Of a DNA stretch of 64,000 nucleotides, positions 36,807-45,091 are shown in pieces. The stretch comes from Bifidobacterium breve. Its GTDB lineage: Bacteria > Actinomycetota > Actinomycetes > Nanopelagicales > Nanopelagicaceae. The notes beneath the pieces are model-generated. The model worked only from the letters and a program-made list of their open reading frames with translations, did no database searches and was not told the origin of the DNA. A program made the position numbers and the translations under genes. The stretch spans positions 1 to 64,000 of the forward strand of contig CAMAYZ010000007.1 of assembly GCA_945863115.1 (NCBI GenBank), written 5' to 3'. The number at the start of each line of letters is the position of its first letter. Position 1 is the first letter of the stretch.

Positions 36807-38504
36807 TTATATTTTGAGGGTTGATAAATTCTTTGCTTTTTCAATCGATGCAATTTCACTTGCATCATCTAAGTATTCAAAGCGCAGAAGCGAGAGCGGC
36901 ACATTTCCATTTAGCCAGAGGTAGTCATGGAATTCCTTCATGTCGAAATCCTTATTGTTTGCGCGTTGTTTTGAAACCGCATCGGAGAAGAGCTTGATTA
37001 TCTGGGTCTTACCAATTTGGTAGGTAAGTGCTTGACCCGGGCAAGAGGAGAAGAAAACTGCTTCTTCGTAGGCAGTTCCATGGTCCATTGGGACTTTACG
37101 CTCTAAATAGGCAGTTGCAGTTGGAATATCAATCTCGCCAGTTGCTAAAGCAACATCAACGATTACTCGCATCGCACGTAACTTCATGAAGTTATACATA
37201 ACTGTCTTTGAATGGACTGCATCGTCAAATAGACCGGCAGCCAAGAGAAGTTCTTCATTATAGAAAGCGATTCCTTCATTCACGCCAGAGTCATAATAAT
37301 GTCTACGTAATTTACATTCGTGGCGCCATGAAATTGCCAGTTGTTGGTAGTGCGCACCTTCGTGAACAATTCCAGCTCTGGTATCGCGAGCATTTGCTGC
37401 ATAGAAATATGGCAGTTTGTCATGGGGTGTTGGGACATATGAATATCCATCTTCATCAACTCGGGATTGTCCAGTTAAATCATCAGTAACACCAAGCCAC
37501 TTGATTGGTGCCAGATATGTTGGAAGTGGCGCAGTTAGATAGTGCTTCAAAGAGTTTGGTTGAGAAAGAATTCCCTCGTTCTCATAGAAGTCTCTTACTT
37601 GCACTTCTGCTTTCGCTTCATTTGCAACCTGTTCGACATCCGTTTTAGGAATTGGCGGAACTGCAACTTTGCGATACTTATTGGCAGTTAAATGCTCGAG
37701 CGTGACTGCTCGATCCCATTCGATTTCGCCAATCAGACGGAGCTCGGCGGTAGAAAATGGAACCAATGCAATGTTATTGAAGAACCACTCGTATTTCTCT
37801 TTACCGATTGCCTTGATTGGCTTCATTGAACTTAAGTTCTTCTTTAGCCACTCTCTAAATTCGATAAAGGCAGCAATCGCAGGTTCGGCCGCACTCTTTA
37901 ACTCTGCGGCAAGGTTGGCATCTACTAATTTCCCAAGTTCACTTACAGTCGTAGAAACTTGCTCTTCAATGTTTTCGAGTAATTCAATTGCGACTGTGGC
38001 ATATGGCCCAACCGAGTTGCCCTCTAAATTACTACGACCATTATCTAAAATTTCTTTGGTATTTCCCAAGATAAATATCGCTTCTTTTACTTCCTTGGCA
38101 GTAATTTTTAATGGAAGAAGTAGGTCAAATAGAACACCAATTGTTTGATCTATATAGAAGCGAGGTTGTTCCTGCCAGATCTTTATATGGTCGAGCTCCC
38201 AATAAACTCTGTGGATTGCGCTACCGATTAATTGATAATCAATCCAGCTAGCTTTATCAACCTTCAATGAAGCAGATGTTCCAACATCAATTGATTTCCA
38301 GCGACTCTCAAAGTTCTTAATCTCAGTGCGATATTTTGTGACATCACTCGGTGCCCAAGCTGGTTTCCAATTAGCTACTCGCTCAAGTCGAGGAATGTCA
38401 TCATGCGATCTTGGTTGTTGCAAGGTTCGCCAATTCCAGAAATCTGAACCAAGTTTCTCGATTTCGATAGCTAAACTCATCGCTCCCCCAATATCGGCAT
38501 TCAC
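36807..38504 (-). CDS. DUF885 family protein, probable zinc-dependent hydrolase
   Basis: 565 aa; VHEGAHYQQL (HExxH) and downstream Glu (NEGIAFYNEEL). Confidence 0.85.
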   Translation of the reverse strand: MNADIGGAMSLAIEIEKLGSDFWNWRTLQQPRSHDDIPRLERVANWKPAWAPSDVTKYRTEIKNFESRWKSIDVGTSASLKVDKASWIDYQLIGSAIHRVYWELDHIKIWQEQPRFYIDQTIGVLFDLLLPLKITAKEVKEAIFILGNTKEILDNGRSNLEGNSVGPYATVAIELLENIEEQVSTTVSELGKLVDANLAAELKSAAEPAIAAFIEFREWLKKNLSSMKPIKAIGKEKYEWFFNNIALVPFSTAELRLIGEIEWDRAVTLEHLTANKYRKVAVPPIPKTDVEQVANEAKAEVQVRDFYENEGILSQPNSLKHYLTAPLPTYLAPIKWLGVTDDLTGQSRVDEDGYSYVPTPHDKLPYFYAANARDTRAGIVHEGAHYQQLAISWRHECKLRRHYYDSGVNEGIAFYNEELLLAAGLFDDAVHSKTVMYNFMKLRAMRVIVDVALATGEIDIPTATAYLERKVPMDHGTAYEEAVFFSSCPGQALTYQIGKTQIIKLFSDAVSKQRANNKDFDMKEFHDYLWLNGNVPLSLLRFEYLDDASEIASIEKAKNLSTLKI

Positions 38505-38583
38505 TGATTCCGAAATACTAGTTCAAAATTCTTAACTTAAAAAGGGTCTACAAATAGAAATTGGCTTGCGCAATGCGAACAAT

Positions 38584-39663
38584 TTAGTATGGAAGAACTT
38601 TCTTTGGCTTGCCCTGCTTGTATTGATTTAGCCATTCCAATTCAACGCCAAGAGTTGTTGCTGCGCTTAACACCCAGTTAGGGTTTCGGAGAAATTCGCG
38701 ACCCAACATAACTGCATCCGCTTTTCCAGATTCAACAATCTCTTGCGCAAATTTTGGATCAGTTATTACACCAACCGCACAGGTCAACATCTTGCTTGCA
38801 GCTTTAACATCTTCGCTAAATCGAACTTGATAGCCAGGTGCAACTGGATAAGTGATGTCGGATTTGATTCCACCAGATGAGCAGTCAATTAAATCAACGC
38901 CCAATGGAAGTAGAACATTCGCAAGTGCGCTGTTCTCGCTAGTGTCCCAACCGCCGTCAATCCAGTCATGTGAAGAGGTTCGCAAAAAGAGCGGCATACC
39001 TTCTGGAATAACACTTCTGATTGCTTCTACGACTTCGAGTAAGAAACGAATTCGATTATCAAACGAGCCACCGTATTCATCGCCTCTCTTATTTGAAATA
39101 GGTGAGAAGAAAGAGTGAATTAAATAGCCATGAGCGCCGTGTATTTCAATGACGTCAAAGCCAGCTTTTACTGCACGAAGCGCAGCGTTTCTATAATCTT
39201 CAATTATTGATTTGATATCTTCTTTAGTAACCGCTCTTGGTGTTGGTAATTTTCCAAATGCAATTTCACTTGGTGCAACTGCCTGCCAGCCGCCCTCTGC
39301 CGGTGAAACATAATCTTGACCCTGCCACGGTGCTGTAGTTGAACCCTTCTGGCCGGCATGCCAGAGTTGAATTCCAATTTTCGAACCTTGCTCGTGAACA
39401 AAATTAACTATTGGCTTCCATGCAGCAACTTGTTCGTCGTTCCAGATTCCGGTGTCGCGAAGGGTTGATCTAGCAGAGGGAGAAATTCCGGAGGCCTCGG
39501 TCATTACTAAGCCAACTTTGCCCATTGCATATTTACCCAGATGAATCAGGTGCCAATTATTAGGCAGGCCATCCACCGCAGAGTATTGGCACATGGGTGA
39601 GAGCCAGATCCGATTAGGGATTACTAGGTCTCTTATTTTTATTTCGTCAAAAATACTTGGCAT
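38584..39663 (-). CDS. NADH:flavin oxidoreductase, Old Yellow Enzyme, paralogue of 24453..25541
   Basis: IWLSPMCQYSA, GIQLWHAGQKGS, EIHGAHGYLIHSFFSPISNKRGDEYGGSFDNR; ORF track starts at TTG 39669, ATG at 39663. Confidence 0.92.
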   Translation of the reverse strand: MPSIFDEIKIRDLVIPNRIWLSPMCQYSAVDGLPNNWHLIHLGKYAMGKVGLVMTEASGISPSARSTLRDTGIWNDEQVAAWKPIVNFVHEQGSKIGIQLWHAGQKGSTTAPWQGQDYVSPAEGGWQAVAPSEIAFGKLPTPRAVTKEDIKSIIEDYRNAALRAVKAGFDVIEIHGAHGYLIHSFFSPISNKRGDEYGGSFDNRIRFLLEVVEAIRSVIPEGMPLFLRTSSHDWIDGGWDTSENSALANVLLPLGVDLIDCSSGGIKSDITYPVAPGYQVRFSEDVKAASKMLTCAVGVITDPKFAQEIVESGKADAVMLGREFLRNPNWVLSAATTLGVELEWLNQYKQGKPKKVLPY

Positions 39664-39670
39664 TTGCAAA

Positions 39671-39686
39671 TCGTATATCTATACGA
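39671..39686. promoter_or_regulatory. Palindrome tcgtataTCtatacga, candidate operator
   Basis: 7-2-7 perfect inverted repeat in the short divergent intergenic region. Confidence 0.45.
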
Positions 39687-39708
39687 CTAGAAAATATATG
39701 GATATTGT

Positions 39709-40311
39709 ATGGATATGGAAAATTCTTTAAACGCAGGTAGTTGGGTTACTAAAGTTGCAGATGAGCTTGCAAGAGTGTTGCAGCCCACAGTTAATTTAGA
39801 TTGGGAGATTAAAACTCCAGACTTAGATTGGACACAATCTCAGACCGCGATTCACACAATGCGGGCCTGTCTTGAATATTCATATCAGGTTGTTGGAAAA
39901 CGAATTGATACTTATCAACCAGTGCTCTTTGAGAAAAAAGAAAAAGCTACGCCTCCTGAATACTTACCGATGATTGCAACAGCAGCCAGGGTCCTTGAGA
40001 AAGTTGTAAAAGACGCAGATCCAAGTGATCGCGCTTGGCATGCATATGGCATTTCTGATGCAGTTGGATTCGCAGCGATGGGAGTCGTAGAAGTAAGTGT
40101 TCATACCTACGATCTTGCAAAGGGTTTTGGGATTGATTTTGTTCCTAATAATGAAGCAGCGGAATTTGCAATCAATCGAATCTTCTCTGGAACCACTGAA
40201 TATCCAGCTCATAAATCACAAGGTGAACTATTACTCTGGCTTGCAGGAAGAATTGAATTATCTGGTGTTGCCAGACGATCAGGCTGGAAATGGAATGGCG
40301 TTCCTAGATAA
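39709..40311 (+). CDS. DinB/mycothiol-dependent maleylpyruvate isomerase-like protein
   Basis: 200 aa; GFAAMGVVEVSVHTYDLAKGFGIDF resembles the metal-site helix of the MDMPI family. Confidence 0.65.
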   Translation: MDMENSLNAGSWVTKVADELARVLQPTVNLDWEIKTPDLDWTQSQTAIHTMRACLEYSYQVVGKRIDTYQPVLFEKKEKATPPEYLPMIATAARVLEKVVKDADPSDRAWHAYGISDAVGFAAMGVVEVSVHTYDLAKGFGIDFVPNNEAAEFAINRIFSGTTEYPAHKSQGELLLWLAGRIELSGVARRSGWKWNGVPR

Positions 40312-40345
40312 ATTTAGATAAATCTAGATAAGCATTAAAGATTTA

Positions 40346-41503
40346 TTAGCTTCGCCAATACTTGTGGCTGTAAGTGAAGAAGGCTGCAGATAGTCCGAGC
40401 AACGTTGCAAGTGCCACCATGAACCCATTAGTTCCGCCGATTTCCAGAATAAAACCAAGTATCGGCGGGAAAATAAATGCACCTGCCATTATTGAAATCA
40501 TCAAGACCGTTGTTGCTAGTGGAAAACCTGGTGTTTTGCGTGCGATCCAGCTTGAAGAGTTAGGGAAAATTGGACCTAAAAAGAATCCGCAAAGTGCAAG
40601 ACCTAAGCCCATGTGATCTCTGCTAATCATGGCAAATGAGAAGGGCAGAAGAGTTGCCAGGATGCCAACCAGAATTATTGTGTGCGGTTCAAGATATCTC
40701 GCGATATAGACCCCGAAGAATCGGCCAGCTGAGAAAAATAGATAGAAAAATGCACTACTTAGCGCCCCCGACTCTAAAGAGCCATTTGAGGTCTTGATGA
40801 TTGTTGGAAGCCAAGCGCCGATTGAATTTTCAAGTCCGGAATAGAAAATTACTGCCAATAAGATTATTAGTAATTGAAATTGATTCTGCTTAGTCTGTGA
40901 TTTATGTTCATATTTTTCGACTCGCCAATCAGCGCCCGTTAAAAATCTGGTAGCAACGAGGGAACATCCAATAGCAAAAACAATAATTAAAGGAATCTTC
41001 GATGACCCAAGCATTCCAATAGTGAATGGGCCCGCCAGCGCTCCAAATCCTGTCGCTGCACTAGCTAGATTCATGCGAACGTGTGACGCGTTACTACTTC
41101 TAGTAAACAGTTGTAATAGTGCAAGTCCGGTAGCACCATATCCAACGCCAGCGAAGCAACCCGCGAGTGTTAATAGAACAGCGCTATCTAAAGTAACAAC
41201 GCCAATAAATCCGATAAAGGCAATTATTATTCCGCGTCGTATGAACCAAATTAAATCCATCTTTGGGCCAAATACTTGGACCAAGATTGTTCCGATCAAT
41301 GTGTGCAGAGAAAATCCTGCCAAAACCAGTCCAGAGGTTGAGATCGATAAATTATTTCGCTCAGCTATCCACGGCAGCATCGGTCCCCAACACGTTGAGG
41401 TAAAACCCATCATCGCGAATGCGACTGCTGCACAGATAAAGCCCCGACTTGTTAGTTCGCGTTCTCCTGGTTGCGCTAACTTTTCGGTCTTATCGGTTGA
41501 CAT
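40346..41503 (-). CDS. MFS transporter
   Basis: 385 aa polytopic protein; FICAAVAFAMMGFTSTCWGPMLPWIAER..., about 12 hydrophobic segments. Confidence 0.87.
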   Translation of the reverse strand: MSTDKTEKLAQPGERELTSRGFICAAVAFAMMGFTSTCWGPMLPWIAERNNLSISTSGLVLAGFSLHTLIGTILVQVFGPKMDLIWFIRRGIIIAFIGFIGVVTLDSAVLLTLAGCFAGVGYGATGLALLQLFTRSSNASHVRMNLASAATGFGALAGPFTIGMLGSSKIPLIIVFAIGCSLVATRFLTGADWRVEKYEHKSQTKQNQFQLLIILLAVIFYSGLENSIGAWLPTIIKTSNGSLESGALSSAFFYLFFSAGRFFGVYIARYLEPHTIILVGILATLLPFSFAMISRDHMGLGLALCGFFLGPIFPNSSSWIARKTPGFPLATTVLMISIMAGAFIFPPILGFILEIGGTNGFMVALATLLGLSAAFFTYSHKYWRS

Positions 41504-41528
41504 CTTCGTAGCCTAGACTTTTTGAGAG

Positions 41529-42329
41529 TTATTTCCCAGGAAGAATTACCGGAACTTGGATACTTAATCCCCCATCAATGGCAATTGATTGCCCGGTAAT
41601 AAAGGCAGATTCGGCGGAGACTAAGAAAACTGCTAAATCTCCAACTTCCGAACTTTTAGCAATTCTTCCCAATGGGTGTCCAGCTCCCCAATCAGACAGC
41701 ACTTCTTCAACGCTCTTTTCGCCGCGATGCATGTCTGCTGATGTCCGCAACATTGGGGTGTCGACTGAACCAGGCAGAATGGCGTTTACTCTTACATTAT
41801 CAATTGCAAGATCAATTGCCGATGCTCTAGTTAAGGAATTGATTGCACCTTTAGATGCCGCATAGGCAACAACAGTTTTCTGGCTCATTAGTGATTGAAC
41901 AGATGAAATGTTTACTATCGAACCTGATTTTTGGGCAATCATTATTGGGGCAACATGTTTTGCGGTTAAAAACATGGATTTAACATTCACATTAAAAGTT
42001 TTATCCCAAATTTCTTCAGTAGTGTCGACAACGCTGCCATAAGTCTGGATGCCGGCACAATTTATTAAGCCGTCTATTCGGCCATAAGTTTCTTGAACTT
42101 TTGAAACCGCATCTTTTACTTGAGCTTCATTACTGACATCCACTAAGTGCGAAGAGAATCTTGATTCTAATTTTGAATACTTCGATGCTTGGTTTTTTAG
42201 CGATGAACCATCTAAATCGAAGGACACTACTGTTGCATTGGCGTCCACGAATTTTTGGACACAACCTTCGCCAATACCCTTCGCCCCACCTGTAACGATT
42301 ACTACTTTCCCGCTTAAATCGATGCCCAT
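41529..42329 (-). CDS. SDR family oxidoreductase
   Basis: MGIDLSGKVVIVTGGAKGIGEG; NCAGIQ; YAASK; AIDGGL; ATG at 42329 preferred over ORF-track start 42377. Confidence 0.9.
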   Translation of the reverse strand: MGIDLSGKVVIVTGGAKGIGEGCVQKFVDANATVVSFDLDGSSLKNQASKYSKLESRFSSHLVDVSNEAQVKDAVSKVQETYGRIDGLINCAGIQTYGSVVDTTEEIWDKTFNVNVKSMFLTAKHVAPIMIAQKSGSIVNISSVQSLMSQKTVVAYAASKGAINSLTRASAIDLAIDNVRVNAILPGSVDTPMLRTSADMHRGEKSVEEVLSDWGAGHPLGRIAKSSEVGDLAVFLVSAESAFITGQSIAIDGGLSIQVPVILPGK

Positions 42330-42393
42330 TTTTACTCCATTAGATTGAAACCCAAGATGAATCAAAGGATAAGGCATTTAGTATGATTGCCAA

Positions 42394-43776
42394 ATGTCAG
42401 CGTCGGATTTAGTTGCAAAATTAACTGCCCTTCTCGGCAGTGATGTTGTGCGAAGTGATGCGGTATCACTACAGGCCTACAGTCGCGATGCGACTCCAAT
42501 GTTCGAGGGCCTTCCTGAAGTAATCGTGGCCCCTAGGAACACCCTTGGAGTTTCAAAGATTGTTAAATTCGCGCACGATACAAAGACACCAATTATCGCA
42601 AGAGGTGCCGGCAGCAATCTATGCGCTGCAACCGTTCCACTTAATGGTGGAATCGTGATGAGCATGACAAATATGAATAAAGTTTTAGAAGTTTCAAAAT
42701 CTGAAATGATTGCAATAGTGCAGCCAGGTGTCACTAATTTAGATTTAGATCAGCTCGTTGAAAAAGAGGGTCTGCGCTTTGTGCCAGATCCGGGTTCGCG
42801 AAATGTTTCAACTATTGGTGGAAATGTTGCAACAAGTGCTGGTGGGTTGCGGGGTCTCAAATATGGCACGACCCGAAATTACATTCTAGGTTTAGAAGCA
42901 GTTCTTGGGACTGGCGAAATTATTCGCACCGGTGGCCGCTTGGTAAAAGATGTCGCTGGTTATGATGTAACAAGATTATTGGTTGGCAGCGAAGGAACTC
43001 TTGCGGTCTTTACTGAAATTACAGTTGCACTCGCACCTCGTCCAGAAGCATCGAAATATGGTGTCGCCTACTTTGAAGATTTAGCTGCAGCTGCAGAAGC
43101 TGTTGAAAAAATAATTACATCAGGAATTTTGCCAGCGACTTTGGAATTTTTAGATAACACCTGTCTTGTAGCAGTCGAAGATTTTGCCCATCTTGGTTTA
43201 GATACCAAAGCAGGTGCGCTCTTATTGTTTGGCGATGATGGCGATTTAGTTTCAATCGAACAGAGCGTAAGTAAGATGGCTGAAATTGCTAAAGCTTCGC
43301 AAGGTTGTCGCGGTGTAACACTTGCTGCTGATGTAGCGGCGGCTGAAGCACTTCTATATGCTCGTCGTTGTTCACTTCCAGCACTTGCTCGGTTGAGTTC
43401 ACTCTCAATTCTTGAAGATATTGCAGTCCCAAGAAAATCAATGGCTGAAGTCGTTAACCGAATTGAAGCGATCGGCAAGAAACATGGACTTCGCATCGGA
43501 ACTTTTGGTCACGCTGGTGATGGAAATCTGCACCCAACAATTGTTTTAGATAAAGATGATCCACGTGAAGTTGCTGCGGCAGAAGCCGCGCTTGCTGAAA
43601 TCTTTGCACTCCCCCTTGAATTCGGTGGAACTATTACAGGCGAACATGGAGTTGGCTCAGCAAAATTGCCATATCTTGAAGCCAAAATTGGTTCGGTAAA
43701 TATGCAACTACAAAGAAGCATCAAGAAAGTATTTGATCCAGCCGGAATCCTGAATCCAGGACGTATCGGTTCATGA
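42394..43776 (+). CDS. FAD-binding oxidase, glycolate/D-lactate dehydrogenase GlcD-like
   Basis: 460 aa; PIIARGAGSNLCAATVPL, DPGSRNVSTIGGNVATSAGG, GHAGDGNLHP, GEHGVGSAK, ILNPGRIG. Confidence 0.92.
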   Translation: MSASDLVAKLTALLGSDVVRSDAVSLQAYSRDATPMFEGLPEVIVAPRNTLGVSKIVKFAHDTKTPIIARGAGSNLCAATVPLNGGIVMSMTNMNKVLEVSKSEMIAIVQPGVTNLDLDQLVEKEGLRFVPDPGSRNVSTIGGNVATSAGGLRGLKYGTTRNYILGLEAVLGTGEIIRTGGRLVKDVAGYDVTRLLVGSEGTLAVFTEITVALAPRPEASKYGVAYFEDLAAAAEAVEKIITSGILPATLEFLDNTCLVAVEDFAHLGLDTKAGALLLFGDDGDLVSIEQSVSKMAEIAKASQGCRGVTLAADVAAAEALLYARRCSLPALARLSSLSILEDIAVPRKSMAEVVNRIEAIGKKHGLRIGTFGHAGDGNLHPTIVLDKDDPREVAAAEAALAEIFALPLEFGGTITGEHGVGSAKLPYLEAKIGSVNMQLQRSIKKVFDPAGILNPGRIGS

Positions 43777-44819
43777 GAGAGAAATTTAGCCAAGATAAAT
43801 TAGATCGCTGTATTTCTTGCGGATACTGCTTACCTGCTTGCCCAACTTACAAATTAACTGGAAATGAAGAGTCATCTCCACGTGGTCGAATAACTTTGAT
43901 GCGCGCAGTGCAGAACGATAAATTGCCAGCGCTGGATTTATTGCAAGAATCATCTTTCTGTCTTGGATGTAGAGCTTGTGAACCAGTATGTCCTGCTGGC
44001 GTTGAATATGGCGTATTACTTGAAGAGATGCGTGAGATTACTTGGCAAGGAAAGAACCGACCTTTAATCATTCGCGGTTTATTTTTTATTGTCGAAACCA
44101 AGATTGGAATGTGGGCACTTGGTCTGCTCTCGCCATTCGCAAAACGGCGTGAAGCAAGTAAAGATTTACACCTTATGTATGGCTGCTTTGAACGGCGCCT
44201 ATTTCCATCCGTGAGTCGTGCAGTTGCCAAACTTGCGCCCGAAGTTTCTTGTTCTTCTGATCAAGGTTGTTGTGGCGCTCTTCATGCGCACAATGGTGAA
44301 CTTGAAAAAGGTAAAGAGATGGCCAAAGCCTTAGGTGAAAAATTGTCAGGAACAATTCTTACCACCGCTGGCGGCTGCGCAGCACACCTTGCTTCAGTAA
44401 TCGGAAGTGAACGAGTTCAAGAATTTTCTCAATGGTGGGTAAAGCGCGATATCGAGTTAAAGCCAATTAAAAATGCTGGCCGTAAAATCCGAGTGGGATT
44501 ACAAGATTCTTGTCATCTGCGAAATGGAATGGGTGTGTTTGCCCAACCACGAAATATTCTGGCCCAACTTGGTGATTACGTTGAAATTCCTGGGGCTGCT
44601 GATTGTTGCGGCGCAGCTGGAAGTTATGCGCTGCTACAGAAGAAAAATAGCCGAAAGGTTGTAAGCCAGAAGATTGCGGATATTGAAGCGCTTGATCTTG
44701 ATTACATTGCAACTGTTAACCCTGGATGCACCCGGCAATTAGTAACTGAACTTCGTAGAGCCCGAGTGAAAACTAAAGTAATTCACTTAGCCGAATTAGT
44801 TGCGATCTCACAAAACTAA
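43773..44819 (+). CDS. (Fe-S)-binding oxidoreductase subunit, GlcF-like
   Basis: CISCGYCLPACP and CLGCRACEPVCP 4Fe-4S motifs, CCG domains (GCCGAL, DCCGAAG). Confidence 0.92.
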   Translation: MREKFSQDKLDRCISCGYCLPACPTYKLTGNEESSPRGRITLMRAVQNDKLPALDLLQESSFCLGCRACEPVCPAGVEYGVLLEEMREITWQGKNRPLIIRGLFFIVETKIGMWALGLLSPFAKRREASKDLHLMYGCFERRLFPSVSRAVAKLAPEVSCSSDQGCCGALHAHNGELEKGKEMAKALGEKLSGTILTTAGGCAAHLASVIGSERVQEFSQWWVKRDIELKPIKNAGRKIRVGLQDSCHLRNGMGVFAQPRNILAQLGDYVEIPGAADCCGAAGSYALLQKKNSRKVVSQKIADIEALDLDYIATVNPGCTRQLVTELRRARVKTKVIHLAELVAISQN

Positions 44820-45091
44820 TGAACTCAGAATTCTCACTGGAAACTCTAAAAGCATCTTGGAATCAAGTTCTTGATGCAGTATTAGAAGTTGATCGAGTCG
44901 CCTGGTTGCTCTGGTTTGATGCCAGATTAGTAAAACTTGAGGGCAATGTATTGGAGGTGAGCTTTGCCGATAGTGAAAAATTTAGTGGCGACCACAACTT
45001 TAAATCAGCGCGTAAGCCCGAACAAACTGCCAAACTAGTATCTGCAATATTGGAAGTTACCGGACAGAAGTTGGAGGTTATAGAGTCTTGA
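44819..45091 (+). CDS. Small protein resembling the C-terminal domain of DNA polymerase III tau/gamma (DnaX)
   Basis: 90 aa; ASWNQVLDAVLEVDRVAWLLWFDARLVKLEGNVLEVSF matches W..VLDAV......W.LL..A.V..L.G..L.L.F pattern of actinobacterial DnaX tails as I know them. Confidence 0.6.
   Translation: MNSEFSLETLKASWNQVLDAVLEVDRVAWLLWFDARLVKLEGNVLEVSFADSEKFSGDHNFKSARKPEQTAKLVSAILEVTGQKLEVIES

Noticed and set aside
37669-38148. 159-aa + strand ORF within the DUF885 gene
   Set aside because: Ser/Asn-rich shadow ORF opposite a convincing CDS; no recognised motif.
41022-41516. 164-aa + strand ORF opposite the MFS transporter
   Set aside because: Antisense shadow; translation has no domain-like features.
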